The notes under the pieces were generated by a model, which ran no database searches, was not told where the DNA came from, and saw only the letters and a program-made list of their open reading frames with translations. The translations under genes were made by a program, and so were the position numbers. Below, piece after piece: positions 19,956 through 28,870 of a stretch of DNA of 64,000 nucleotides. The DNA comes from Methylosinus sporium (lineage in GTDB: Bacteria; Pseudomonadota; Alphaproteobacteria; Rhizobiales; Beijerinckiaceae): the NCBI RefSeq assembly GCF_003113265.1, contig NZ_PUIV01000013.1, positions 23,425 through 87,424 on the forward strand, read 5' to 3'. The first letter of the stretch is position 1; each line of letters opens with the position of its first letter.

Positions 19956-20363
19956 ATGGCGAGCGCCAACCCCGACTTCAATCTCGTCTCCAGCGAAGAC
20001 GTCGAAGGCACGACCGTTTTCGATCGGCTCGGCAATGAGCTGGGCGAAATCGATCATCTGATGATCGACAAGGTCTCGGGCCGCGTTCGTTACGCCGTGA
20101 TGAGCTTCGGCGGTTTCTTGGGCCTCGGCCACAGCCATTATCCGCTGCCGTGGAATTCGCTCTCCTACGACAATGAGCGCGAAGGCTATATCGCAGACAT
20201 CATCGAGCAGCAGCTTCAGGACGCGCCGGAATTCAGCGACGACAGCTGGAGCGATCGCGATTGGGAGAAACGCGTGCACGAGCATTATCATGCGCGTCCC
20301 TATTGGGACGAGCCGCAGCCGTCGCAATGGACGGACGAGCAGCAACCGCGCCCGCGCGGCTGA
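19956..20363 (+). CDS. PRC-barrel domain protein
   Basis: 135 residues, cytosolic. Residues 9-80 form a PRC barrel (SSEDVEGTTVFDRLGNELGEIDHLMIDKVSGRVRYAV is typical, with the GGFLGLGHSHYPLPW turn); the tail is acidic with many Trp, Asp and Pro residues. PRC barrels mediate protein or RNA contacts; small stand-alone versions are common in Hyphomicrobiales and often stress-induced. An excellent AGGAGG lies eight bases before the ATG. Specific role unknown. Confidence 0.88.
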   Translation: MASANPDFNLVSSEDVEGTTVFDRLGNELGEIDHLMIDKVSGRVRYAVMSFGGFLGLGHSHYPLPWNSLSYDNEREGYIADIIEQQLQDAPEFSDDSWSDRDWEKRVHEHYHARPYWDEPQPSQWTDEQQPRPRG

Positions 20364-20483
20364 GGCTCCGCGCTTCGGCTCGCGCGAGGATCGACAGGCT
20401 TCGCCGCTATGCGCTAGAAATTTCAGATCGTCGATTCGCGCTGCGCTTTTTCTCGACTCGTTTTTTCGAATGGAGATTTTCTC

Positions 20484-20780
20484 GTGACTCTTCGACGCTT
20501 CGCGGCGCGCGGCCTCGTCGCCGCGCTTCTCATCGCGCCATCGGCCTCCGCTTTCGCGCAAGCCGACGGCTTCTTCGTTCCCGATCTCACCGGGCCTGTG
20601 CCGGGAGCGGTTCCGGCGCTGACGCCGGGCGTCCTCACCGCTGCGCCCTATTCGTACTATTACCGCTATCCGGCGCCCTATCCTTATGTCTACGCCCGCA
20701 ACGGCTGTCTGGTGAATGCGGGCGTCTACGACAATTGGGGCGCCTTTCTCGGCTATCAGAGACTGCGCGTCGCCTGCTGA
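20484..20780 (+). CDS. Small secreted Tyr/Pro-rich protein of unknown function
   Basis: 98 residues from GTG 20484, preceded by GGAG at eight bases. A clear signal peptide (about residues 1-26, ending SASAFAQA) is followed by a Pro/Tyr-rich segment (YSYYYRYPAPYPYVYAR) and two cysteines (NGCLV and the C-terminal VAC) that could form a disulfide in the periplasm. I do not recognise a family. Its 3' end overlaps the convergent amine oxidase gene by 25 bases. Confidence 0.7.
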   Translation: MTLRRFAARGLVAALLIAPSASAFAQADGFFVPDLTGPVPGAVPALTPGVLTAAPYSYYYRYPAPYPYVYARNGCLVNAGVYDNWGAFLGYQRLRVAC

Positions 20781-22366
20781 TCGGCGACGCGCTTGTCGAG
20801 CAGGACCTGATTGGCGTCCAGCGAAAACTCCTTCCACGCCGCCGCAATGTCGAGCAGCGTGACCTGGAGATAATCCTTGGACGGCTTGTGCTCCTCCGGG
20901 AAATTGGAGAGCGCGCAAGAGGTGCGGTTATAGTCGATGACGCCGTCGAGCAGTTCCTGAATGAAGCCGTCGAAGGCCTTTTGCGCCAGCGGCGTCAGAT
21001 CGGAGCGGCCCTTGTCGACGGAGACGACGGAGTGATCGAAGGGCAGGCCCTCGAGCACGGCGAGCGCCTCCTTCAGCACCGCCTCCATGGCGCCGAGCAT
21101 GGCGCGCTGGGTGATCTGCTCTTTCTGGCCGTTGGAGAGGCCGAAATTCAGCCGCTGGCGATAGCTGGCGAAAGTCGGCGCGCGCTTGGCGTTCACCCAT
21201 TCGCGGAAACGCGCCATGCTGGCTTCGTTGAGCGCCTCGCCCGTGGCGCCTTCGCCGGAAATCATCGTCGACGTCTCCTTCTGATCGAGAAGGCGCAGCC
21301 TTATGCGCTCGGCCGCGACCAGCGCGCCTTCGAGATAGCCGCCGCCCTCGCGCGCGGTCTCCGCGCCGCCGAGATAGAGCTTGCCGTCCCAAAAGGCCTG
21401 CCGCAGCAGCGGATCGCCATAGTCGGGATGTTCGGACGGCGGGGTGAGATCGATCGTCGCGCAGGTGAAGGGCTCGCGCGCCCAATCCTGAATATGCTGC
21501 TCGCCGCCCGCCTCGAGCGGCTTGCCGAACAATTGGACGAACTGGCTATCGATCAGCATCGCCATGCCGCCGCCGAAGGCTTCCCGCAGCTCCGGCGAGA
21601 AGGCGAAGAAGCCGCCGATCGCCGCACGCTCGCCGGCGGCGTCGCAGGCGTCGAAAATCTCGCCGAGAACAGCCTGCTCATGGGTGGCGAAAGCGTTGCC
21701 GGAATGGCCCTCCGCACGCCAGGCGGGCGCGCCGGAAAAGCCTACCACCGCCTTGGCCTGCGCCGCCATCCAGGTCGGCGCGCTGCGCATGGCGTTGCGG
21801 CTCAGCGCGTCGAGCTCCGGCTGAAAGGCGAGATGCTCGGCGAGCAGGCGCGGCGGAAGCGCGAGCACGGCCCGCTCGGCGGTCACGGTCTCGGTCTCGC
21901 CCTCGGTCTCGAAGGTCAGCTCCACATGATCGCCGCGATCGGCGATGGCGCGCAGCACGGAAGAAAGATGGATCGCCTCCGCCGGAACCGCCGCCGTCAG
22001 CGCCTCGATCAGCGAGGCCATGCCGCCCTCCAGCCGACGCGCGCCGGAATGGAGATTGGGCGTCATGCGCGTCTCGGGCTTTTTGTCGCCGAAGGCGAGC
22101 AGCAGCGCCGTGCCCGGATCATATTGCGGAAAATCCGTGAGGCCGAGCTCCTTCACCAACGAGGTAATGGTCGGCTGCGTGTCCGGCCAGAACCAGGTCG
22201 GACCCAAATCGACACGCATCCCCGAGGATTGGTCCTCGACCGACAAGACGCGACCGCCGAGCCGCGGACGCGCTTCATAGAGCGCAAAGCTCACCCCTGC
22301 CCCGGCGAGGCCGCGCGCCAGCGCCAAGCCGCAGGCCCCGCCCCCGACAATCACAACGTCCAGCAT
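20756..22366 (-). CDS. FAD-dependent amine oxidase with C-terminal helical extension
   Basis: 536 residues. The N terminus is a GMC/amine-oxidase dinucleotide fold (VVIVGGGACGLALARGL, then LYEARPRLGGRV), followed by a substrate domain and a FAD-closing motif (LYLGGAETAREGGGYLEGALVAAERI, about 345-370). That is a full flavin amine oxidase. Residues about 375-536 form an extra helical region (WVNAKRAPTFASYRQRLNFGL, FDGFIQELLDGVIDYNRTSC) that I cannot match. No signal peptide, so probably cytosolic. Substrate unknown. Confidence 0.85.
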   Translation of the reverse strand: MLDVVIVGGGACGLALARGLAGAGVSFALYEARPRLGGRVLSVEDQSSGMRVDLGPTWFWPDTQPTITSLVKELGLTDFPQYDPGTALLLAFGDKKPETRMTPNLHSGARRLEGGMASLIEALTAAVPAEAIHLSSVLRAIADRGDHVELTFETEGETETVTAERAVLALPPRLLAEHLAFQPELDALSRNAMRSAPTWMAAQAKAVVGFSGAPAWRAEGHSGNAFATHEQAVLGEIFDACDAAGERAAIGGFFAFSPELREAFGGGMAMLIDSQFVQLFGKPLEAGGEQHIQDWAREPFTCATIDLTPPSEHPDYGDPLLRQAFWDGKLYLGGAETAREGGGYLEGALVAAERIRLRLLDQKETSTMISGEGATGEALNEASMARFREWVNAKRAPTFASYRQRLNFGLSNGQKEQITQRAMLGAMEAVLKEALAVLEGLPFDHSVVSVDKGRSDLTPLAQKAFDGFIQELLDGVIDYNRTSCALSNFPEEHKPSKDYLQVTLLDIAAAWKEFSLDANQVLLDKRVADQQATRSL

Positions 22367-22479
22367 ATTTCAGCTCCTGAGCCGTCTGGCCTTTTGCGGC
22401 AAAGCGACGCAAAGGGCGTGCCGCGGCTTTTGTCGCTTTTGCGCCCTATCCGGGCTGGCGCCTCGCGTGCAATAGCGGC

Positions 22480-24534
22480 ATGGCCTCCGATGGAGAGACC
22501 GCAGTGACGCAAGACCGCAACCGCCTCGGCGAGGAGACGAGCCCCTATCTCCTCCAGCACAAGGACAATCCCGTCCATTGGCGGGCCTGGTCCGCCGAGA
22601 CGCTGGCGCTCGCCAAGGCGCAGGGCAAGCCGATCCTGCTCTCCAGCGGCTACGCCGCCTGCCATTGGTGCCATGTGATGGCCGCCGAGAGCTTCGAGAG
22701 CGAGGCGATCGCCGCGCTGATGAACGAGAATTTCGTCAATGTGAAGGTCGATCGCGAGGAGCGGCCGGACATAGACCATCTCTATCAGCAGGCGCTGCAG
22801 CTCACCGGACGGCGCGGCGGCTGGCCGCTCACAATGTTCCTGACGCCGGACGGAGAGCCCTTTTGGGGCGGCACCTATTTTCCGCCGGAGCCGCGCTATG
22901 GAATGCCCGGCTTCGCCGATATTCTGAAAGCGATCTCCGAGCTCTGGCGCGAGAAGCCCGAGGTGGTGACGCGCAATGTGACGGCGATCGGCGACGGCCT
23001 GAACCGCCTCGCCGAGGCCGCGCCGGCGGAGCCGATCTCGCCCGATCTCGTGGAGACGATCGCCGAAAAGCTCGACGGCTACATCGATCGCGCCAATGGC
23101 GGCGTCGGCGGCGCGCCGAAATTCCCGCAGGCGGCGAGCCTCGAATTTCTCTGGCGCGCATGGAAGCGCACGGGCCGCGCCTCTTATCGCGAGGCCGTGC
23201 TGACGACGCTGGATCACATTTGCCAGGGCGGCATTTATGATCACCTCGCCGGCGGCTTCGCGCGCTATTCGACCGACGAGCGCTGGCTCGTCCCGCATTT
23301 CGAGAAAATGCTCTATGACAACGCCCAGCTCGTCGATCTGCTGACGCTCGTCTGGCAAGACGAGAAGAAGCCGCTCTACGCCGCGCGCATAGAGGAGACA
23401 ATCGACTGGGCGCTGCGCGAGATGCGTCTCGCAGAAGGCGTCTTCGCCAGCAGCCTCGACGCCGACAGCGAGCATGAGGAAGGCAAATTCTATGTCTGGA
23501 CGGCGGCGGAAGCAGACGCCGTTCTCGGCGCGCGCGCCGCGGCCTTCCGCGCCGTCTACGACATAGAGGATAGCGGCAATTGGGAAGGAAAATCCATTCC
23601 CAATCGCCTGCATTCGATGGAGCTGCTGTCCACGGAAGAAGAAGCCGCGCTCGCTCTGGATCGCGCAAAGCTTTTGGCGGCCCGCGCGGCGCGCGTGCGG
23701 CCGGGCCGCGACGACAAGGCGCTCGCCGATTGGAACGGGCTGATGATCGCCGCCATAGCCAGCGCCGCGCAGGTCTTCGAGCGCCGCGACTGGCTCGAAG
23801 CGGCGACCGCGGCCTTCGATTTCATCGCCGCGAAAATGACGAGCGCCGATGGAAGACTGCTGCACTCCTATGGCGCCGGCCGCGCGAAACATATGGCGGT
23901 GCTCGACGATTACGCCGATCTCACGCGCGCCGCTCTCGCGCTCCATGAGGCGACGGGCGAAGCGCGCTTTCTCGAGCGCGGACGCGATTGGATCGAGATC
24001 GTCGAGACGCATTATCGCGACGCCAGCGCCGGCGGCTATTTCTTCACCGCCGACGACGCCGAAGCGCTGATCCGCCGCTCGAAAATCGCCGAGGATGCGC
24101 CATTGCCTTCCGGAAATGGGACGATGGCTCATGTTCTGGCGCAGCTCTATCATCTCACCGGCGACGATCGCTATCGCGTCCGCGCCGACGCCACGCTCGC
24201 GGCTTTCGCCAGCGCCGTGCGGCGCGGAATGCTCGGCTATTCCACTCTGCTGAACGGCGCCGAGAGCTTGCGCGACGGATTGCAGATCGTCGTCATCGGC
24301 GCGCGCGAGGCGAGCGACACGGCCGCGCTGCTGCGCGTCGTTCATGGTGCAAGCCTGCCGGGCCGCACGCTCGCCATTGTCGCGCCGGGAGCCGAGCCGC
24401 CGCCGGCGCATCCGGCCGCCGGCAAGACGCAGATCAATGGCGGAGCCACGGCCTATGTCTGCCGCGGCGCGACCTGCTCGCTGCCCATCGTCGAAGCTGC
24501 GGAGCTGGAGAAAACGCTACGCGCCCGGCGCTGA
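22480..24534 (+). CDS. DUF255 thioredoxin-like / six-hairpin protein (YyaL, SSP411 family)
   Basis: 684 residues. An N-terminal thioredoxin-like DUF255 domain (NRLGEETSPYLLQHKDNPVHW, then the CHWCHVM Cys61-x2-Cys64 motif and FVNVKVDREERPDID) is followed by an (alpha/alpha)6 glycosidase-like domain (GGVGGAPKFPQ, GGIYDHLAGGFARYSTDERWLVPHFEKMLYDNAQL). The family is widespread but its reaction is not established. ATG 22480 is used; a GTG at 22504, preceded by GGAGAG, may be the real start, eight residues shorter. The 3' end overlaps the convergent phosphopantetheinyl transferase gene by 18 bases. Confidence 0.93.
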   Translation: MASDGETAVTQDRNRLGEETSPYLLQHKDNPVHWRAWSAETLALAKAQGKPILLSSGYAACHWCHVMAAESFESEAIAALMNENFVNVKVDREERPDIDHLYQQALQLTGRRGGWPLTMFLTPDGEPFWGGTYFPPEPRYGMPGFADILKAISELWREKPEVVTRNVTAIGDGLNRLAEAAPAEPISPDLVETIAEKLDGYIDRANGGVGGAPKFPQAASLEFLWRAWKRTGRASYREAVLTTLDHICQGGIYDHLAGGFARYSTDERWLVPHFEKMLYDNAQLVDLLTLVWQDEKKPLYAARIEETIDWALREMRLAEGVFASSLDADSEHEEGKFYVWTAAEADAVLGARAAAFRAVYDIEDSGNWEGKSIPNRLHSMELLSTEEEAALALDRAKLLAARAARVRPGRDDKALADWNGLMIAAIASAAQVFERRDWLEAATAAFDFIAAKMTSADGRLLHSYGAGRAKHMAVLDDYADLTRAALALHEATGEARFLERGRDWIEIVETHYRDASAGGYFFTADDAEALIRRSKIAEDAPLPSGNGTMAHVLAQLYHLTGDDRYRVRADATLAAFASAVRRGMLGYSTLLNGAESLRDGLQIVVIGAREASDTAALLRVVHGASLPGRTLAIVAPGAEPPPAHPAAGKTQINGGATAYVCRGATCSLPIVEAAELEKTLRARR

Positions 24535-25206
24535 AGGCGTCTTCCAGGCGAGCGCCGCCGCATAGCCCGGCGGAGCCGCGAGACGCGCGACGCGAAGATC
24601 GCCCCAATCCGCTTCGGCATGATGGAGCTCGTAGAAATCGCCCTGCCCCGGCTGCACAGAGAATGCCTGGAGCTTTTCTGCGATGCCGAGGCCGACCGCC
24701 TTCAACGTCGCCTCCTTGGCCACCCATCGCTCGAAAAATCCGGCGGCGTCGATTCCCTCGCCCTCTTCACGCGTCAAGGCGACAGCCGCGAGCCCTGGGA
24801 TATCCGCGGTGACGTCGATGCGCTCGATATCGACGCCGACGTCCCAATGTTTCGAAAGCGCGATGAGCGCGAATTCGCCGGAATGCGAGACATTGAAGAA
24901 GACGCCCGCGCCAACGAGCTCGAGCTTGCCATAATGTCCGGCGTCGAAGCGCAGCGCCGCAGGCGCTACGCGGAGCCTCTCGCCGATGAGACGCCGCAGA
25001 GAGGCGCGCGTCGCGATCATGCGCAGCCGATCTTCATGCCGCAGGAAGCGCAACGCCCGTTCGCGCTCCTCCGCGCTCAGCGCATCCCAATCCGCCTCGG
25101 ACCAGGGCGCGGAGAGATCGAAATCGAGACGCATGATCTCGATCCGCCCTTCGCTCACCGCGGGAGCCCATAAATGAGCTCGTGAATGCGCCCCTGAATG
25201 CGTCAC
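24517..25206 (-). CDS. 4'-phosphopantetheinyl transferase superfamily protein (Sfp type)
   Basis: 229 residues; would move the phosphopantetheine arm of CoA onto carrier proteins. It shows the FNVSHSGEFALIALS motif, GVDIERI (Asp126, Glu128 for Mg2+) and WVAKEATLKAVGLG (Lys164, Glu165, Lys169), the Sfp/AcpT signatures. The GTG at 25206 lies 9 bases after the DUF2325 stop with GGAAGG before it; an internal ATG at 25134 is a plausible alternative, since family homology begins about there. No polyketide or peptide synthetase is nearby, so the client carrier protein is not evident. Confidence 0.88.
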   Translation of the reverse strand: MTHSGAHSRAHLWAPAVSEGRIEIMRLDFDLSAPWSEADWDALSAEERERALRFLRHEDRLRMIATRASLRRLIGERLRVAPAALRFDAGHYGKLELVGAGVFFNVSHSGEFALIALSKHWDVGVDIERIDVTADIPGLAAVALTREEGEGIDAAGFFERWVAKEATLKAVGLGIAEKLQAFSVQPGQGDFYELHHAEADWGDLRVARLAAPPGYAAALAWKTPSAPGA

Positions 25207-25215
25207 GCGCCCTTC

Positions 25216-26484
25216 CTATCGCTGCGCCTCCGCGACCGGCGCGGCGAGCGTCTCGATCGCTTTCTCGAAAGCCGATGCGCTGGCGCTGCGCAACGGACAA
25301 TAGGGAATGCCATGGCTCTCGCACAGGCTCTTCACCGCGCCGACAGCGCGATGGCTGACGCAATCGACGGGGAAGAACACGGCGTCGGCGCGCCGCACCA
25401 GCTCGCTCAGCATGGCGCGACTATCCTCCATGCCGCCGTCATGATGAATGAGCGAGCCATTGCGTTGCTCCACGAATCGCTGCAGCCGACAGACCGTGCG
25501 CGGCCGCCCGCCGACATAGAGCAGGCAACGGCCGCACAGATCCGTCTCGCCCTCGCGCTCCTCGTCGGCGATCGGCGCCGCCGCCACAGCGATCTCCGAA
25601 GCGAGCGGCGGCGCCGGAGAGCGCGGCGCCGGCGGCGCAATGGAACGCGTCTCTTTCACCTTCAGCCGCTCGTAGCGACGCTCGAGACGTTCGTGATCTT
25701 CGCGCAGATCGGCGTGAGCGCGGCGGAGCGCGGCGAGCTCGCGCAGCATCTCGTCGCTTCTCTCCTCCGCGCGCAATGCGTCGATTTCCCGTCGCAGGCT
25801 CTCGCATTCGGCGGCGAGCGCGCGCGCCTCGCGAAGTTCCGCGCCGAGCCGGGCGATCTCGTCGCGCAGCACGGTCAGCTCGTCATTGCGCTCGGCGATG
25901 ACACTGGCGAGACGCCGCGCGATCTCGGCCTTCTCGCGTCGCGCTTCGGCCACCTCGCGGGCGTCGCCGCGATGCGCGGCGCCGCTCAAATGCGACATCA
26001 TGTGAATATCGCCGAAAATGCGCGTCTCCACGCCGGGCGTGAGCCGCGGATGGCCGATCAGCGCCCAATAGGCGCCCGGAACGAAGCCATTGTCGATCGC
26101 GCTCTCCCAATAGGCGAGCAACGCTTCCTCGCCGTCGAGCGCCTTGGCCTTGCGGATCGCGCCCTCGTATCGCGCATCGAGATGCTTCTGCACCGCGCGC
26201 GAGACGATATTCTCGTCATGCATCTTCTCGACGAAGAGGCCATGCACCTGATAATCATTGAATCGCGTTTCATCGCCGAGAAAGCCGGTGCGCCGCGCGA
26301 TCTTGCGCAATTCCACGATCGTCAGGCATGTGCCGACGATCGAGCAGTGCGACGCGCCGACGATCTCCCATATGCGACGGCGCGCGCCGGCGTCGCGACG
26401 CGCGAGGGGGGCGAGCTCGAAGCCCTCGCTCGCCATGGCGGATTTCAGCACGCTCAATGAGACGAGAGGCCGCCGCTCGCTCAT
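25216..26484 (-). CDS. DUF2325 domain protein with central coiled coil
   Basis: 422 residues in three parts: a helical N-terminal half rich in His and Trp (WEIVGASHCSIVGTCLTI, NDYQVHGLFVEKMHDEN, FGDIHMMSHLSGAAHRG), a coiled coil (about 190-300, repeated Glu/Arg/Leu heptads), and a C-terminal DUF2325 domain opening with a cysteine pair (CGRCLLYVGG) and ending AVKSLCESHGIPYC. Several conserved histidines and cysteines suggest metal or heme binding. It starts ATGA-overlapped with the IsdG-type monooxygenase gene, so the two are coupled. Function unknown. Confidence 0.85.
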   Translation of the reverse strand: MSERRPLVSLSVLKSAMASEGFELAPLARRDAGARRRIWEIVGASHCSIVGTCLTIVELRKIARRTGFLGDETRFNDYQVHGLFVEKMHDENIVSRAVQKHLDARYEGAIRKAKALDGEEALLAYWESAIDNGFVPGAYWALIGHPRLTPGVETRIFGDIHMMSHLSGAAHRGDAREVAEARREKAEIARRLASVIAERNDELTVLRDEIARLGAELREARALAAECESLRREIDALRAEERSDEMLRELAALRRAHADLREDHERLERRYERLKVKETRSIAPPAPRSPAPPLASEIAVAAAPIADEEREGETDLCGRCLLYVGGRPRTVCRLQRFVEQRNGSLIHHDGGMEDSRAMLSELVRRADAVFFPVDCVSHRAVGAVKSLCESHGIPYCPLRSASASAFEKAIETLAAPVAEAQR

Positions 26485-26828
26485 GGCGCCGCCTCCGCCG
26501 CCGCGTCGCGAGCCACATTGATCTGCTCGAGCACGGAATCGAATCCTTCGAACTCGGGATGGCCGACATAGAGCGGCTTGTTCTTGCCGGCGTCCTTGTG
26601 CGAATCGCGAAACTGCTGCGACGTCGTCCAGGCGAGAAAGCTCGCCTTGGTCTCCCACATCGTATGCGAGGCGTAGAGCGTGTGATCCTCGCGCTCCGGC
26701 CCGCGCAGCAAATGGAAGGAGACGAAGCCCTCCATCTCCTCGAGGCGCGTGCGGCGCGACGACCATATCTGCTCGAAAGCCTTTTCTTCTCCTTTGACCA
26801 CCTTGAAGCGATTCATCGCGATGAACAT
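26481..26828 (-). CDS. IsdG/HmuQ-type heme-degrading monooxygenase
   Basis: 115-residue ferredoxin-like (ABM fold) protein opening MFIAMNRFKVVKGEEKAFE. It retains the three residues that define IsdG-type heme oxygenases: Asn6, Trp58 (in HTMWETKASF) and His77 (in FRDSHKDAGKN). It would open heme to release iron in the cytosol. ATG 26828 follows AAGGGG; the open frame extends to 27047 but that part is basic low-complexity sequence. Its stop overlaps the DUF2325 start, suggesting a shared role in heme or iron use. I do not see heme uptake genes nearby. Confidence 0.85.
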   Translation of the reverse strand: MFIAMNRFKVVKGEEKAFEQIWSSRRTRLEEMEGFVSFHLLRGPEREDHTLYASHTMWETKASFLAWTTSQQFRDSHKDAGKNKPLYVGHPEFEGFDSVLEQINVARDAAAEAAP

Positions 26829-27036
26829 GTCGAGCCCCTTTTCGTCGGCCGCGCGGCGGCCCGGATTGGTCGCCATGGTGGCGCGGCGTCGCGTCGCGAT
26901 CAAGCCCCGCCGGCGCCCGCGTCGCTGAAAGACTTCCAAAAACCTCCTCTCTGCAAGCTTTCCAGCCAAAGCTCCATGATCTCGCCCGAAACGCCGCGAT
27001 GATCGACATGGACAGAACGGGAGAAAAGGAGCGGCC

Positions 27037-27306
27037 ATGTGCGACATCGAAGGAGAAAAACGGAAAATCGACGCGCTGCTGGAGCGGGCGGCGCGCGCCG
27101 CGCCGGCGAGCGCGCGCGCCGACGAGAGCGCTCTCGCGGACTTCTGTCTCGCCGCCGCGAGCGAATTTTATGCGACCGAATGTCCGGACGAATGCCTGCG
27201 CCGACGCTGCGAGGATTTCGCGGCGCGCGTCATGCGTCGCGAAGCGCTGGAAACGGCGCGCGCGACGCCGATGCGACGAGGCGGTATCGCTCAGGCGAAA
27301 GCCTGA
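27037..27306 (+). CDS. Small hypothetical protein, divergent from the heme oxygenase cluster
   Basis: 89 residues ([20 protein letters not shown]), predicted mostly helical, with several cysteines including a C-terminal [15 protein letters not shown] patch. AAGGAG lies six bases before the ATG, which argues that it is real despite its small size. It is divergent from the heme-oxygenase/DUF2325 operon across about 208 bases and overlaps the convergent PLP enzyme gene by 16 bases. I do not recognise a family. Confidence 0.6.
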   Translation: MCDIEGEKRKIDALLERAARAAPASARADESALADFCLAAASEFYATECPDECLRRRCEDFAARVMRREALETARATPMRRGGIAQAKA

Positions 27307-28568
27307 GCGATATCGGCGACGAGATCGTCCGGATGCTCTATGCCGATCGACATGCGCACCAGCGCAGGCGTGATACCGATCTCGCGTCGCGCCGTCTCGG
27401 CGAGTCCCGAATGCACAGTGGTGGCGGGATGGCAGACGAGCGATTCCGTGCCGCCGAGACTGACCGCGAGCTTGAATATCTGTAGTCTGTTCAAGAAGGC
27501 GAAGGCTTCCGTCTCGCCGCCCTCGACGTCGAAAGAGAAGGTGGAGCCCGCAGAGCTCGACTGCCGCTGCATGAGCGCCCGCGCCGGATGGTCCGGCGGC
27601 AGCAGCGGCGGATAATGCACGCGCGCGACTTTTGGATGCGCGCAGAGATAGTCGGCGACGATCGCCGCATTGCTCGCAGCGCGGCGCATCCGCAGCGACA
27701 ATGTCTCCAGCGAGCGCGCCAGCATCCAGCAGGAATGCGGATCGAGCTGCGTGCCGATGGCGTTGCGCATGGCGCGGATGGGCGCGAGCGCCGCATGGGC
27801 TCCGATGACCGCGCCGCCGATGAGATCGCTGTGGCCGCCGACATATTTGGTGAGCGAGTAGAGCGAGAGATCGGCGCCATGCTCGAGCGGCGATTGAAAC
27901 ACCGGGCCGAGCAATGTGTTGTCGCAGCACAGGATCGGGCAACGCCCCTGGCGCGCGCCGATCTCACGCGCGATCCGCGCCACCATGGCGATGTCGACGA
28001 GACTGTTCATCGGATTGGACGGCGTCTCGACGAAGACGACGGCGACGTTGCCCATGGCCATCGCGCGCTCGGCGGCGTCGCGCACGACGTCTTCGTTCAA
28101 TCCGTCCACGAAGCCGACGCTTCTCATGTCGAAAGGCGCGAGCGTGCGGCCGATCAGCACTTCCGTTCCGCCATAGAGCGGACGGCTGTGCAATATCACG
28201 TCGCCGGGCCGCGCGTGCGCGAGGATCGTGGTGACGATCGCCGACATGCCGGATGAGAACACCAGCCCCGCTTCGGCGTTCTCATGCACGGCGAGACGAT
28301 CTTCGAGAATCTCGAGATTGGGATGATTGAAGCGCGAATAGACGAGTCCCGGCGGCTCGTTGCGCGCCGGCGCGCTGCGCCCGGCGATATAGTCGAAATA
28401 ATCGCGCCCTTCTTCCGCCGTGCGAAAAGCGAATGTCGAGGTGAGAAACACCGGAGGCTTCACCGAGCCTTCGGAGAGAGCGGGATCGTAGCCATAGCCG
28501 AGCATCAATGTCTCGGCATGGAGACGATGCTCGCCGATGCGTGTCTTGTGATAGCGTTCGCTGCTCAT
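27291..28568 (-). CDS. Cys/Met metabolism PLP-dependent enzyme (cystathionine gamma-synthase / methionine gamma-lyase family)
   Basis: 425-residue fold-type I PLP enzyme. The family hallmarks are present: [30 protein letters not shown], the Asp-Asn-Thr motif ([20 protein letters not shown]) and the PLP lysine in [12 protein letters not shown]. The AxGMSA-like site and long C-terminal domain fit cystathionine gamma-synthase-like enzymes, but gamma-lyase activity cannot be excluded. AGAGGGA precedes the ATG. No SAM-II riboswitch could be recognised upstream. Confidence 0.92.
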   Translation of the reverse strand: MSSERYHKTRIGEHRLHAETLMLGYGYDPALSEGSVKPPVFLTSTFAFRTAEEGRDYFDYIAGRSAPARNEPPGLVYSRFNHPNLEILEDRLAVHENAEAGLVFSSGMSAIVTTILAHARPGDVILHSRPLYGGTEVLIGRTLAPFDMRSVGFVDGLNEDVVRDAAERAMAMGNVAVVFVETPSNPMNSLVDIAMVARIAREIGARQGRCPILCCDNTLLGPVFQSPLEHGADLSLYSLTKYVGGHSDLIGGAVIGAHAALAPIRAMRNAIGTQLDPHSCWMLARSLETLSLRMRRAASNAAIVADYLCAHPKVARVHYPPLLPPDHPARALMQRQSSSAGSTFSFDVEGGETEAFAFLNRLQIFKLAVSLGGTESLVCHPATTVHSGLAETARREIGITPALVRMSIGIEHPDDLVADIAQAFA

Positions 28569-28870
28569 GATCTGTCCCTCTCATCGACCCGGCGCGCATG
28601 AAATGCTTTCCATCGCGAATATGATTTCACGTCGCGCGCATGGTTCCGGCAGTCGTCCACACAAATGAATACGTAGCTTTTTTCGCTAAGGTCGCATGTG
28701 CGTCACAGTCACAGAAATTCGACGACATTTTGCGCCGTTGCGGTTCACCGTCGTTGACCGAATCTCAGCGTGAGACTTAGCATTTCAATAGCCGCATCAA
28801 CCACGCCGAAGCGGACAGCGACAGCGCGCGGGCCATGCGGTGACACACTTTGTTGAAAAAGGATTCCTCG
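28569..28870. other. 302-bp AT-richer divergent promoter region
   Basis: This spacer lies between the minus-strand PLP enzyme and the plus-strand porin gene. It is noticeably less GC-rich than its surroundings, for example around 28661-28690, as expected for a strong promoter region, and probably holds both start sites. I could not assign confident -35/-10 boxes, a riboswitch or an RNA gene. Confidence 0.4.

Noticed and set aside
25216..27942. 908-codon open frame on the minus strand joining three genes
   Set aside because: Only 25216-26484 carries DUF2325 features; the rest runs antisense or out of frame to the heme oxygenase gene and the PLP gene.
28569..28700. SAM-II riboswitch upstream of the PLP enzyme
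   Set aside because: No match to the pseudoknot pattern; only general AT enrichment.
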